From positions 1 to 40,293 of the forward strand of contig JACMNO010000028.1 in the NCBI GenBank assembly GCA_014378485.1: a DNA stretch of 40,293 bases. The letters run 5' to 3'. The position numbers were made by a program, and so were the translations under genes. This document shows, one piece after another, positions 1 through 7,862 of the stretch. The DNA is from Bacteroidia bacterium. GTDB lineage: Bacteria > Bacteroidota > Bacteroidia > B-17B0 > Aurantibacillaceae. The notes under the pieces were generated by a model, which was not told the origin of the DNA, ran no database searches, and saw only the letters and a list, made by a program, of their open reading frames with translations. The stretch's first letter is position 1. Each line of letters begins with the position of its first letter.

Positions 1-15
1 CTAAAATATATTGTC

Positions 16-438
16 ATGAAAAAGTTATTTTATTTAACAGGTTTGGTTGGTGCATTGTTTGTTTCATCCTGTGCAAGTGATAAAAAAGACGATCCTAATG
101 CTCCTCAGCCAACGACTGATGTGAGAGATAAATTTGTTGCTTACTGGAACGTAAATGAAAATAGCGCGACCGCAGGAACAAATACTTATACCGTAAACAT
201 TATTAAATCAACAACTAATTCTGGCGAGATTCTTTTAAATAATTTTTCGGGTTTATCTGTTTCGGCCAGAGCATCGGTGAATAATAACGTTTTAACAATC
301 CCATATCAGACGCTGGGAAGTATAGGTTTTACCAAGGGAACAGGTACTTTAACAAGTGCTACAAATATTTCAATGAATTACACGACAACTATTAGTACGA
401 GCCGAGATAGTTGTACTGCTATTTATACCAAACAATAA
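16..438 (+). CDS. small lipoprotein, function unknown
   Basis: 140 residues. The N-terminus is a lipoprotein signal: basic start, hydrophobic core and a cysteine at residue 19 in the context FVSSC, followed by an acidic/Lys and Pro-rich linker. The rest looks like one beta-rich domain rich in Thr, Asn and Ser, as in small Bacteroidota secreted lipoproteins. I recognise no enzyme motif. The ATG is 15 bases from the window edge, so any upstream operon partner is out of view. A hairpin terminator follows at about 479-510. The frame and signal peptide are clear; no function is claimed. Confidence 0.75.
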   Translation: MKKLFYLTGLVGALFVSSCASDKKDDPNAPQPTTDVRDKFVAYWNVNENSATAGTNTYTVNIIKSTTNSGEILLNNFSGLSVSARASVNNNVLTIPYQTLGSIGFTKGTGTLTSATNISMNYTTTISTSRDSCTAIYTKQ

Positions 439-478
439 TCCATTTTTAGCCAAAAACATACCACTTACAAAGTAAAAC

Positions 479-510
479 TAACCACATCTCAATCGGGTGT
501 GGTTTTTTAT
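479..510 (+). terminator. intrinsic terminator after the lipoprotein
   Basis: An 8-bp stem (ACCACATC at 481-488 with GGTGTGGT at 496-503, one G-U pair) is followed directly by a T-rich run. It lies 40 bases after the stop of the upstream lipoprotein gene. Confidence 0.7.
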
Positions 511-540
511 TTTTCTCCAATCTACATTTACACCAGTAAA

Positions 541-561
541 CTCTTACATGCGCTGTAAGAG
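541..561. promoter_or_regulatory. perfect palindrome upstream of tonB
   Basis: CTCTTACA (541-548) and TGTAAGAG (554-561) form a perfect 8-bp inverted repeat around a 5-base spacer, 44 bases before the TonB start. No T-run follows, so it does not look like a terminator. It could be an operator or a 5'-leader hairpin. No regulator is identifiable. Confidence 0.35.
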
Positions 562-604
562 ATTTTGAAAACTAAAATTAATATTAACCTCTAAAAAAAC
601 CATT

Positions 605-1411
605 ATGAATATTTTAGGAAATCACTCAGGCAAACTCAATGACATTATTTTTGAAAACAGAAATAAAGACTATGGTGCTTATGCTATCAGGTCAGATTAC
701 AATGAATCTCTTAAAAAAGCATTATTATGCCTTGTTGGGATTGTATCTCTATTATTTGGGTCTGTTATTATAAATAATAAGATCAATGCGATATCAGAAA
801 ATGATCAACCAATTATTTTTGAAGATCCTGCTCTTAAACCTTTAACGTACACTACTCCTGTTGATCTGACTCCTCCAAAAGTCGAAGAACCTAATCACGA
901 AAATTCAGCGGCGCCAAAAGGAACGATAGGAGCAGTGATTATCGACAATGCCATTGAAACAAATTCCATGATCATTGATAATTCTGTTAATGGTGTAGGT
1001 ACAGCAAGTGCAACAGGTACTGATCCAGTTAGTATAAATGAATCAACGTTATCTTCCATCCCATCATCTGTTCCATCATCATCTGTTGATACCGGCCCTG
1101 TTATTGTAGCGGATGATATGCCGGAATTTGAGGGCGGTGTTGCCGGCTTAATGAAGTATGTTGGACAAAATATTGTCTATCCTCCGGTTGCAAGAGAAAT
1201 AGGAAAAGAAGGAACCGTGTATGTGTCGTTTGTTGTAAATGAATTTGGGAATGTGGAAAGTGTAAAGGTGATTCGTGGAATAGGATTTGGATGTGATGAA
1301 GAAGTAATGCGAGTTATTGGAAAAATGCCACGATGGAAAAAGATCGGAAAAAATGCGGGACACCCTGTGAAAGTTAGGTTTAATATTCCGGTGTCGTTTA
1401 AGTTAAGATAG
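605..1411 (+). CDS. tonB: energy transducer TonB
   Basis: 268 residues. It couples the proton-motive force of the inner membrane to TonB-dependent outer-membrane receptors. The cytoplasmic N-terminus has the Bacteroidota pattern FENRNKDYGAYAIR (about 16-29). One membrane helix follows at about 35-56, then a Pro/Ser-rich periplasmic spacer. The C-terminal TonB domain (about 168-268) has YPPVAREIGKEGTVYVSF and the GCDEEVMRV...MPRWKKG-like segments. No ExbB or ExbD gene lies nearby, which is common for extra TonB copies. A palindrome sits in its leader (541-561) and a bidirectional terminator follows. Confidence 0.93.
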   Translation: MNILGNHSGKLNDIIFENRNKDYGAYAIRSDYNESLKKALLCLVGIVSLLFGSVIINNKINAISENDQPIIFEDPALKPLTYTTPVDLTPPKVEEPNHENSAAPKGTIGAVIIDNAIETNSMIIDNSVNGVGTASATGTDPVSINESTLSSIPSSVPSSSVDTGPVIVADDMPEFEGGVAGLMKYVGQNIVYPPVAREIGKEGTVYVSFVVNEFGNVESVKVIRGIGFGCDEEVMRVIGKMPRWKKIGKNAGHPVKVRFNIPVSFKLR

Positions 1412-1420
1412 TAGTACATA

Positions 1421-1460
1421 AAAAAAGCCCCGCTTCTATTTTTAGAAACGGGGCTCTTTA
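1421..1460. terminator. bidirectional terminator between tonB and the lipoprotein gene
   Basis: AGCCCCGCTTCTA (1426-1438) pairs with TAGAAACGGGGCT (1443-1455), with one imperfect pair. It is flanked by A-run and T-run ends, so it can serve the converging genes on both strands. Confidence 0.85.
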
Positions 1461-1471
1461 GTTTTAGAAAT

Positions 1472-1996
1472 TTAAGCGTCTGCTTTTTGTTTCTCCACAA
1501 TCTTTTTAGCTGAGTCCAGCATTTTTTGAATAGCTTCTTTGCTTAATGGAGTTCCATCTGCAGGAACGATGTCTTCAAATACATATGTATTAGCACCCAC
1601 TTTCTGAATGGAATAAAAATGGTATTCAGGCTTTGTGATTTCACTTTCCCACATGATTGTTAAAGGCTCTTCTATAACAAACGATTTGAAAATATTCACA
1701 TCATTAGATTTAATATCACTTTTTCTCAATTCAATATCTCCCGGATCTTCTGTAATGGATAATTGAAATGTCTTTCCAATTTTAATTTCAAGTGCGCCCC
1801 AGGTTTGTTCTACAACTTCTAATTTAGACGCTATTGTATCAGGCACGAAAACAGAAAACGGTTTTCCGTATTTGCTAAGGTCTAAAGCAACCATTCCGGC
1901 GGGAGCTTCAATATTTTGTTTTGTTTCTTTACTACCGCAGGATGTAATTGCAAATGATAATGTAAAAGCTGATAAAAGAATAGTTAATTTTTTCAT
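1472..1996 (-). CDS. lipoprotein of unknown function
   Basis: 174 residues with a lipoprotein signal (cysteine 20 in AITSC). The mature part is a mixed alpha/beta domain with no catalytic motif I know, ending in a Lys-rich helix (KEAIQKMLDSAKKIVEKQ). It probably sits in the periplasm or on the inner leaflet of the outer membrane. It converges on tonB with a shared terminator and is preceded by a 230-bp intergenic stretch after the rhodopsin gene. No function is inferred. Confidence 0.75.
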   Translation of the reverse strand: MKKLTILLSAFTLSFAITSCGSKETKQNIEAPAGMVALDLSKYGKPFSVFVPDTIASKLEVVEQTWGALEIKIGKTFQLSITEDPGDIELRKSDIKSNDVNIFKSFVIEEPLTIMWESEITKPEYHFYSIQKVGANTYVFEDIVPADGTPLSKEAIQKMLDSAKKIVEKQKADA

Positions 1997-2124
1997 AATT
2001 TAGATTTTAACGTTGAACAAATATAATGCAAAAGCAGGTGTATCGGAACGCAACTAAATTTTAGTTTGGGTTATGAAACTCTTTTTACCGCACAATTTCA
2101 GACAAATATAACTGCTTTATGGAC

Positions 2125-2176
2125 ATTTGCAAAGCGCAAATAATCTTCTTTAACGAAAATAAGCGCCTTTGCAAAT
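2125..2176. repeat. long-spaced inverted repeat downstream of the rhodopsin gene
   Basis: ATTTGCAAAGCGC (2125-2137) and GCGCCTTTGCAAAT (2163-2176) are reverse complements apart from one extra base, with about 25 bases between. It lies between the rhodopsin stop and the next - strand lipoprotein gene. It may be a structured 3' end of the rhodopsin transcript or an operator for the downstream lipoprotein. Confidence 0.4.
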
Positions 2177-2228
2177 ACCAACGCTGAATGCCCAAATTAA
2201 AATTAACTGATGTAAAGCCCAGGTTTTA

Positions 2229-2945
2229 TTATTCCTCTGTTCTGGATAATGAATATATTACTAATCCAAAACCAATTTTATTTATTGCGTCAGCAATATT
2301 GTATACTATGTCCATGGCATGGGCAGCGGCAGTAGGATCTGAAACAAGTTGAATTCCAAACAGACCACCAGGTGTTCCTAAAATATAACCTAAAGGATAA
2401 ATCGCCCAACCAACCAATACGAACCAAGCCAGTATTCTTGTCGCTTTGGCCACTTGAGGGCCAGCAGTTTGAGACAATTTTGCAACTTCACCAAACCAAA
2501 TAAGGTAAGCAATGTAAAAATATGCAGCACCGGAAATTACGCCCCAAAGAACGCTACTATCTCTGTCAATTGTTTCCCCAAAATAACCAGTTACAAGCAT
2601 AACTACTGATGCAAAAATCAACTTCCAAAGCAAAGATACTTTAGCCCCTGCTTTTTTGGTAATTAGGTAAAATTCTACGCACATTAAGGGCACAGTAAGA
2701 ATCCAATCTACATAACGGAAGAATGTGGGAGATTCACCGGTATCAAGGTTGTATCCTCTCATGTAATAGTAATGTACTGCTGCAATGAAAGTTATTAGTC
2801 CTGAAACTAAAACAGAGGTTCTCCATTTTTTCGATGTGTTATTAAGTTCGAAAAAGAAGAATACAGATGCGGCCATCATGGCCATCGTTCCGATAAAGAA
2901 CGTGAATGCGACGTAATTGTCACTTGCAATTTTTAAATGTTCCAT
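2229..2945 (-). CDS. proteorhodopsin, light-driven proton pump
   Basis: 238 residues, seven membrane helices. The pump signature is complete. In helix C, RYVDWILTVP gives Asp80 (Schiff-base counter-ion and acceptor), Thr84 and Glu91 (proton donor): the DTE motif of proton-pumping proteorhodopsins. His58 in HYYYMRG matches the conserved His partnering the acceptor. The retinal lysine is Lys223 in NIADAINKIGFG. The spectral-tuning site is Met88, the residue usual in green-absorbing flavobacterial pumps. It lacks the NDQ motif of sodium pumps and the NTQ motif of chloride pumps. The gene stands alone; no beta-carotene dioxygenase (blh) or carotenoid genes are in the window. A 13-bp perfect hairpin lies about 145 bases upstream. 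Confidence 0.96.
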   Translation of the reverse strand: MEHLKIASDNYVAFTFFIGTMAMMAASVFFFFELNNTSKKWRTSVLVSGLITFIAAVHYYYMRGYNLDTGESPTFFRYVDWILTVPLMCVEFYLITKKAGAKVSLLWKLIFASVVMLVTGYFGETIDRDSSVLWGVISGAAYFYIAYLIWFGEVAKLSQTAGPQVAKATRILAWFVLVGWAIYPLGYILGTPGGLFGIQLVSDPTAAAHAMDIVYNIADAINKIGFGLVIYSLSRTEE

Positions 2946-3089
2946 ATTTTTTTATTTTAAATTGTCCTACTCTTATGGCTTTTCGGTTGCTCCGTGTTTA
3001 TTAAATGATTTTACACCTTCATCTGTTTAAAAACAACTTAAGTGAGTTTTTGTTTAGTTTTGAAACCAAACTTGCACTTAACAAAAACA

Positions 3090-3120
3090 TAAATGCCACT
3101 ATTTCAGATAGTGGCATTTA
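3090..3120 (-). terminator. 13-bp perfect hairpin between the Lys-rich gene and the rhodopsin gene
   Basis: TAAATGCCACTAT (3090-3102) and ATAGTGGCATTTA (3108-3120) pair perfectly around 5 bases. Read on the - strand it is followed by TGTTTTTGTT, so it may be a second terminator insulating rhodopsin from the upstream Lys-rich gene. It may also be an operator in the rhodopsin upstream region. Its left flank resembles two other sequences in the window (24438-24467 and 25128-25157). Confidence 0.55.
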
Positions 3121-3145
3121 CAAAGAATGTTTAAGAAACAGTGCT

Positions 3146-3180
3146 AAAAAAAACCCTCACTAATTAGCGAGGGTTTTTTT
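3146..3180 (-). terminator. terminator of the Lys/Ala-rich gene
   Basis: AACCCTC and GAGGGTT arms enclose a second small stem (CTAA/TTAG). A-run and T-run flanks make it usable on both strands. It lies directly after the stop of the small basic gene. Confidence 0.8.
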
Positions 3181-3181
3181 A

Positions 3182-3331
3182 TTACTTCTTCTTAGCTGCT
3201 GCTTTTTTTGGAGCTGCTTTCTTAGCTGCTTTTTTTGGAGCTGCTTTTTTCACTGCTTTTTTAGCTGCTGCTTTTTTTGGAGCTGCTTTTTTTACCGCTT
3301 TCTTAGGAGCTGCTTTTTTAGTTGTTGCCAT
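3182..3331 (-). CDS. short lysine/alanine-rich, histone H1-like protein
   Basis: 49 residues, starting MATTKKAAPKKAVKKAAPKK and ending in AAAKKK. It is made almost entirely of KKAAPKKA-type units, like the C-terminal tails of histone H1 and the small H1-like proteins of bacteria. Strong positive charge suggests nucleic-acid binding and nucleoid compaction, which is inference from composition. The frame is open from an ATG to a TAA, with a terminator directly after the stop. The same kind of sequence is appended to bTHX (17815-17985) and HemD (14096-15358) in this window. Repetition makes the gene liable to slip-strand length change. Confidence 0.8.
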   Translation of the reverse strand: MATTKKAAPKKAVKKAAPKKAAAKKAVKKAAPKKAAKKAAPKKAAAKKK

Positions 3332-3659
3332 GGTTTTTTGTTTTTAAGATTTTTGTTACTACGAAGTAAATAAATTTATTAACGCTAACTAATTTCCAGG
3401 CAGTTATTTTATTAACATAAAATTGTTGAAATTGTTAATACCATTTTTCTAAAAGCATGTTTGAAAATACAATTAGATCCATCTGCATTAAATAAAAAAA
3501 ATAAATACCTTGAATGTATTGATTTTACTAGATGTTCAGAGGCTCAATGTTTTTTATCAATGTTCAATACGACTAAGATTTTTAAAAAACATAAGGTAAA
3601 AAATTTAAAAATGATTAAAAATTATTTTTAAAATAAAATTATTTTTAATCCGAAAAAAA
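3332..3659. other. 328-bp gene-free stretch
   Basis: Very AT-rich. It should hold the promoter of the Lys-rich gene near its left end. At 3613-3650 an AT-rich inverted repeat (GATTAAAAAT...ATTTTTAATC, extending to 16 bp with one mismatch) lies just past the stop of the 3660-5285 gene and may be a weak terminator. I see no coding sequence or RNA gene. Confidence 0.5.
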
Positions 3660-5285
3660 TTATTTCACGATCCATTCGTTTTCAATTTCCCATCCGGCTA
3701 ATAATTTTACAGGAGTTGGATTTACAAAAATTATTTCCGATTGTTGTTTTAAAAAATAATTACCCATGTCGAAAAGCCCGTTTTTATTGGCATCTTCAAC
3801 GATTCTAAAAAAATAGGTTCCGGGAATTAAATTTTTGTACTCTATTGTTTTTTCAGAAGTAGAGGTTAATGAGAATTCAACCCTTCTTTCATTAATAATT
3901 TGTTCTTTGTCATTCAGTAGCAAAATAATGTAATTCTCTTTCTTTGGGAAAAACAACTTCATTTTAAGTTGTGCATAATCATCCACTGTTGTTGTTTTGA
4001 ATTGAAAGCTGATCGAATCATTCACCCTTTGCTCATCATTAACGATAAAGCCTTTGTTCATCGTAAGTACATAGCTTATCTCTGGCTTGAATGATGATTG
4101 AACTTTAAATGATGTCAGACGATCTTTATCTTTTAGTATTGTTACAGGTAATTTTCTCGAACCTGAATCGGTTTTCTCAACCAGGCTGATTCTATCCTCC
4201 TTCAGACTTTTAAAATCAAAAGGAACGTTTACTTCGAAACCGGGCAAATCATAAAAATGCATTGACTGGTTAAAGTCAGGCCTGATACTATATTTAATTT
4301 CTTTGTTCTTAATTTGTTTTTCAAAAGCATTCCTGCTGTTAACCTTAATGTATAACGTATCCTCCTTCCGGGATCTATATGTTACATATGTTTCAAGGGT
4401 ATCATATTTATTAGCGTAATATAAAGTGAGCGTATCTTTTAATCTGTTTTGCGTATAATCAATCAAGCCTTTCGCTACAACCCCTTTAATATCCAATTGT
4501 GGCTTATTATATATAACATACACTTTACCATATTCTGGTGAAAACGATTTTTTAATGAAATTTTTAGAAGGTGTTTCTTTAAATAAGACTAAAGAAATAA
4601 AATTAGAATCCCGGGGATTTACAAAATTATTTGTGAAAGCGACTTGTTCTTCAGATCCATCATATACTAAATTTTTATTTAGGTCTTTAATAGCAACTAT
4701 CTTGAACAGTGAACCAGGAAGGTAATTGAATATAAAGTTGCCATCACTGGCTGATTTGGTAATATATAAAGGTTTATCCTTATAAATGATACTGTCATTC
4801 GCATTCATATTATATAAGCCAATGAGAATTTCAGAAGCAGGTTTCTGATCCACTGAATTTAAAACCTGACCGGTTAGTTTTAAACTATCAATAGTAGGAC
4901 CGGTACTGAATATGTATTCGAAATTCTGTAACACATTAGTTTCATTCAAGTCCGTAATGGCATTTCCAAATGAAAGCCTATAAGTTGTATTTGGTAATAG
5001 TGGTTCTTTAAATACAATCCTCAATTTTTTTCCGTTTGCCTGGATCTCAGGCGTTTCTTTTAGCTGAGGGGTAATAATAAATTGATTGGCAATATCCTTA
5101 ATAACAATGTATTCATTAAATTGCACTTCAATGACTTTAGAATTGAAATTCAAAGAAATGTTTGCGGGGTAGTAGTTTAATGCTTTTGGTGGTGTGCTGT
5201 CTTTTTTGCCTCCTGTTAAAGGTGTGATCTGAGCACAACGTATTCCAAAAAGGATAAGACATATATATATAAGTAGCTTTTGCAA
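3660..5285 (-). CDS. Ig-like domain lipoprotein (Big_5 type)
   Basis: 541 residues. The N-terminus is a hydrophobic signal ending FGIRCAQ; Cys17 is the probable lipid anchor, although Arg at -1 is unusual for a lipobox. The following LTGGKKDSTPPKAL and the 'LNFNSKVIEVQFNEYI ... TYRLSFGNAITDLN' segment (about 45-115) are typical of the bacterial Ig-like domain found at the start of this Bacteroidota family. A carboxypeptidase-regulatory-like beta domain follows (about 135-215), and the C-terminus has PGTYFFRIVEDANKNGLFD. The start is TTG at 5285: the frame is closed upstream by a stop near 5322 with no ATG. Probable envelope protein; exact role unknown. Confidence 0.8.
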   Translation of the reverse strand: MQKLLIYICLILFGIRCAQITPLTGGKKDSTPPKALNYYPANISLNFNSKVIEVQFNEYIVIKDIANQFIITPQLKETPEIQANGKKLRIVFKEPLLPNTTYRLSFGNAITDLNETNVLQNFEYIFSTGPTIDSLKLTGQVLNSVDQKPASEILIGLYNMNANDSIIYKDKPLYITKSASDGNFIFNYLPGSLFKIVAIKDLNKNLVYDGSEEQVAFTNNFVNPRDSNFISLVLFKETPSKNFIKKSFSPEYGKVYVIYNKPQLDIKGVVAKGLIDYTQNRLKDTLTLYYANKYDTLETYVTYRSRKEDTLYIKVNSRNAFEKQIKNKEIKYSIRPDFNQSMHFYDLPGFEVNVPFDFKSLKEDRISLVEKTDSGSRKLPVTILKDKDRLTSFKVQSSFKPEISYVLTMNKGFIVNDEQRVNDSISFQFKTTTVDDYAQLKMKLFFPKKENYIILLLNDKEQIINERRVEFSLTSTSEKTIEYKNLIPGTYFFRIVEDANKNGLFDMGNYFLKQQSEIIFVNPTPVKLLAGWEIENEWIVK

Positions 5286-5406
5286 TTTTTTTGTACAAAG
5301 AAAGGGATTTTTTGGAAAAGACTATACATATATATAATACAACTATTATTACATACTTTACGCAACCCGTTCTGACGTTTTGACGGTAAAAACTTTTTGG
5401 CATTCA

Positions 5407-5438
5407 TTTGGCTTTAGAGATTGCAACAAGTATATTTG
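5407..5438 (+). promoter_or_regulatory. Bacteroidota-type promoter of clpP
   Basis: TTTG at 5407-5410 and TATATTTG at 5431-5438 (consensus TAnnTTTG), 20 bases apart. It lies 25 bases before the ATG at 5463. This is why the in-frame TTG at 5421, which falls inside the promoter, is rejected as a start. Confidence 0.7.
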
Positions 5439-5462
5439 TTTAACACACTAAACCCAATTCTT

Positions 5463-6143
5463 ATGTTTGATCAAAATGAATTTAAAAAATACGCCACAAA
5501 ACATGTTGGCATCAATAGTTTAACATACGATAGTTATGTTTCTGCTATTACTCCTGGAATCAGAAATCTAACTCCCAATATTATTGAAGAACGGCAATTG
5601 AATGTTTCTGTATTAGACGTTTTCTCGCGTTTAATGATGGATCGCATTATTTTCTTAGGAACCGGTATCAACGATCAGGTTGCAAATATTGTACAAGCTC
5701 AATTATTGTTCTTAGAATCTGTTGATTCTAAGAAAGACATTCAAATTTATTTAAATTCTCCGGGCGGGTCTGTTTATGCAGGATTAGGTATTTACGACAC
5801 CATGCAGATTATTAAACCGGATGTTGCAACAATTTGTACAGGTATGGCAGCCAGTATGGGAGCAGTGTTACAATGTGCAGGAGCAAAAGGAAAACGTACA
5901 GCGTTGAAACATGCACGTGTGATGATTCATCAACCATTAGGCGGCGCTGAAGGTCAGGCTTCTGATATCGAAATCACTGCCCGTGAAATTCAAAAACTGA
6001 AAAAAGAATTATATGAAATCATTGCATTACACAGCGGACAAACTTATGAAAAAGTGTGGGCTGACAGTGACCGCGATTACTGGATGATTGCTCAGGAAGC
6101 AAAAGAATACGGTATGATTGATGAAGTTTTGATGAAAAAATAA
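5463..6143 (+). CDS. clpP: ATP-dependent Clp protease proteolytic subunit ClpP
   Basis: 226 residues from the ATG at 5463. It is the serine-protease chamber that degrades proteins unfolded by ClpX or ClpA/C. The catalytic triad is visible as Ser131 (TGMAASMGAV), His156 (MIHQPLGG) and Asp205 (DSDRDYWM); the 25- and 49-residue spacings match E. coli ClpP. The oligomerisation and substrate loop NSPGGSVYAGLGIYD is intact. The in-frame TTG at 5421 would add 14 residues but lies inside the promoter. No clpX follows; a strong terminator ends the unit, so clpP is transcribed alone here. Confidence 0.97.
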   Translation: MFDQNEFKKYATKHVGINSLTYDSYVSAITPGIRNLTPNIIEERQLNVSVLDVFSRLMMDRIIFLGTGINDQVANIVQAQLLFLESVDSKKDIQIYLNSPGGSVYAGLGIYDTMQIIKPDVATICTGMAASMGAVLQCAGAKGKRTALKHARVMIHQPLGGAEGQASDIEITAREIQKLKKELYEIIALHSGQTYEKVWADSDRDYWMIAQEAKEYGMIDEVLMKK

Positions 6144-6158
6144 TTTTAAATTAAATAT

Positions 6159-6193
6159 AAAAAGCCCCGATAAAAATATTATCGGGGCTTTTT
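6159..6193. terminator. bidirectional terminator after clpP
   Basis: AAAGCCCCGATAA (6161-6173) and TTATCGGGGCTTT (6179-6191) pair perfectly around a 5-base loop with A/T flanks. It is shared by clpP (+) and the converging 2H phosphoesterase gene (-). Confidence 0.92.
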
Positions 6194-6204
6194 AGTTTTT
6201 ACTT

Positions 6205-6744
6205 TTAGATAAAACTAAATTCTTTATATACTACCCACTTATCTTTTACGTGTTTTAATAAACAAAAAGAATTACAACTAAAATTTCGCTCAAAGGATTT
6301 GTTTTTAAATTCTTCCCATATCTTATAAAAAACAGGTTTTTTTAAATCTCTAAAAGCAATAGTAATATGTGGATGAAAACCGCGCATATCATCTGATTGA
6401 TTAAATAAATTCAGGCTTCGTTTTACATGATTAACTAGTTGTTTTTGTAGTTCAATAAGCTCTTCGTTTTTTATAATATTGATAAAAATAACACGAGGCT
6501 CAAAACAATCGTAGTTATTTAAATAAATAGGAAATGCCGCATTGTACTGAAATTCGTTTAAACAATCAAAAAGTTTATACTCTTTATCTCCTTCAAAAGA
6601 AAAAGGCATATGGAGTGTAATATGCCCAGGTGACATTAAGGCTCCTTTCGTTTGATATTTCTCAAAAATAGATTGCTTGATATCCTGAATTTCTACCAAT
6701 AAAGGATCAGGAGGAACAATGGCTATGAAATATTTTTGAAGCAT
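6205..6744 (-). CDS. 2H phosphoesterase, 2'-5' RNA ligase-like family
   Basis: 179 residues. Two HxTx motifs define the 2H superfamily active site: His41-Ile-Thr43 (PGHITLHMPF) and His126-Ile-Thr128 (GFHPHITIAF). Members include 2'-5' RNA ligases (ThpR/LigT) and cyclic phosphodiesterases acting on nucleotide or RNA ends; which substrate this one uses cannot be told. Length is normal for the family. The ATG is only a few bases from the stop of a decayed phosphatase gene upstream on the same strand, so it may once have been the last gene of that unit. Confidence 0.85.
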   Translation of the reverse strand: MLQKYFIAIVPPDPLLVEIQDIKQSIFEKYQTKGALMSPGHITLHMPFSFEGDKEYKLFDCLNEFQYNAAFPIYLNNYDCFEPRVIFINIIKNEELIELQKQLVNHVKRSLNLFNQSDDMRGFHPHITIAFRDLKKPVFYKIWEEFKNKSFERNFSCNSFCLLKHVKDKWVVYKEFSFI

Positions 6745-6745
6745 T

Positions 6746-7742
6746 TTAAATTTTTATCCCGATTATTAATACATCATCTATCTGTTCCAGATTTCCTTTC
6801 CAGTTTGTGAATTCAGATTCTAGTGTATGTTTCTGTTCTTCCAATGGCCCGTTCTTAGAACTAAGTAATAGCTCATTCAGTTTTTTATATTTAAATTTTT
6901 TTCATTTGGCCCGCCAAACTGCTCGGCAAAACCATCCGTATATAAATATAAAGAATCTTCTTTCATTAACTCTATAGAATAAAACAAAAACGATTCTTTT
7001 CTCTCACTTTACCAACAGGCATTTTATCTTTTTGTAATTCTATAATTTCATTATTACGAATCAAAATAGGTTCATTATTAGTTGCCTCTATAAAATCTAA
7101 AATTTCTTTTCGATGCCCTTGTAACAAATCTTCTTGTTTTGCAATTCTTTTTTTTAAAGTTGAATTAAATGATTTTGTCTTTTGGTAATTTCAAATTGAT
7201 TGAACATAAATACTCTAAATAAAGCAAAACGTTATGTTTTTTCTTGTTGTAATTGGGCATTGGTTACTTTTTTTTCAGCAATTTTTATGTTATCAGCAGC
7301 GGCTTTTTTTCGTATTTGGTATTTTGGGTTATTAATGCTTTTTGTGAGTTAATTCTATTTATACGATCACGCATCACAATATATAATTTATGCATCTTAA
7401 ATGCATCCATTCCTTTATTTTGCTTTTCATAAATATGATATAATGTATTAGGAGTAATTTGTATTTTTTCTGGCGCCCCAATTTCTTGAGCAATTTTAAG
7501 AGATGCTATGGCATTTTTTTCGGCTTCGTTAATTTTTCCTTGAACTATAAATATAGCAGTATTATTTACAAGGCATACTGCATCATGTTTTTCATTCTCT
7601 ATCAGTAAATTTAAAATATTACAACGCGTTGCATCATGATTAGCATTCTTTAAACCAACTTTTAAAGAATCAGTTATGCTCAATTGAGAGAAAGCAAAAC
7701 GGACGAATAACAAACAATAATCGTAAAAAATAATTTTTTCAT
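6746..7742 (-). pseudogene. decayed TPR-SpoIIE (PP2C-type) phosphatase gene
   Basis: Pieces of one Bacteroidota TPR-coiled coil-SpoIIE phosphatase lie in order but in shifting frames. From ATG 7742: signal peptide MKKLFFTIIV, then a frame change into TPR-like sequence (AEKNAIASLKIAQEIG, then a KYEKKAAAD coiled coil). Next come a stop, a shortened membrane/juxtamembrane segment (FMFNQFEIT) and a jump straight to the end of the phosphatase domain (NNEPILIRNNEIIELQKDKMPVG, then LYLYTDGFAEQFGGPNEK). An A-run slip follows before the normal C-terminus IDDVLIIGIKI and stop at 6746. The catalytic first half of the phosphatase (the GDFYW and GHGVPGA region) is missing. The open stretch 7285-7713 is only the TPR remnant. 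A related intact gene lies at 26574-28226. Confidence 0.85.
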
Positions 7743-7862
7743 ATATCTAAAACTACCCTACAATAAACAAAACATAAGCTTCATTAGTAGTTTATATAAT
7801 ACAATAAATTATATTTGTATATAAAAATAAACAAATTTAATTACCTAAGAAATAATAATACC

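Noticed and set aside
5421..5462. In-frame TTG extension of ClpP by 14 residues
   Set aside because: The stretch contains the promoter's -7 element TATATTTG, and the added residues do not resemble ClpP N-termini; the ATG at 5463 fits.
7285..7713. Open frame that could be called an intact TPR protein
   Set aside because: Signal peptide, coiled coil and phosphatase pieces continue on both sides in other frames, so it is part of a pseudogene.
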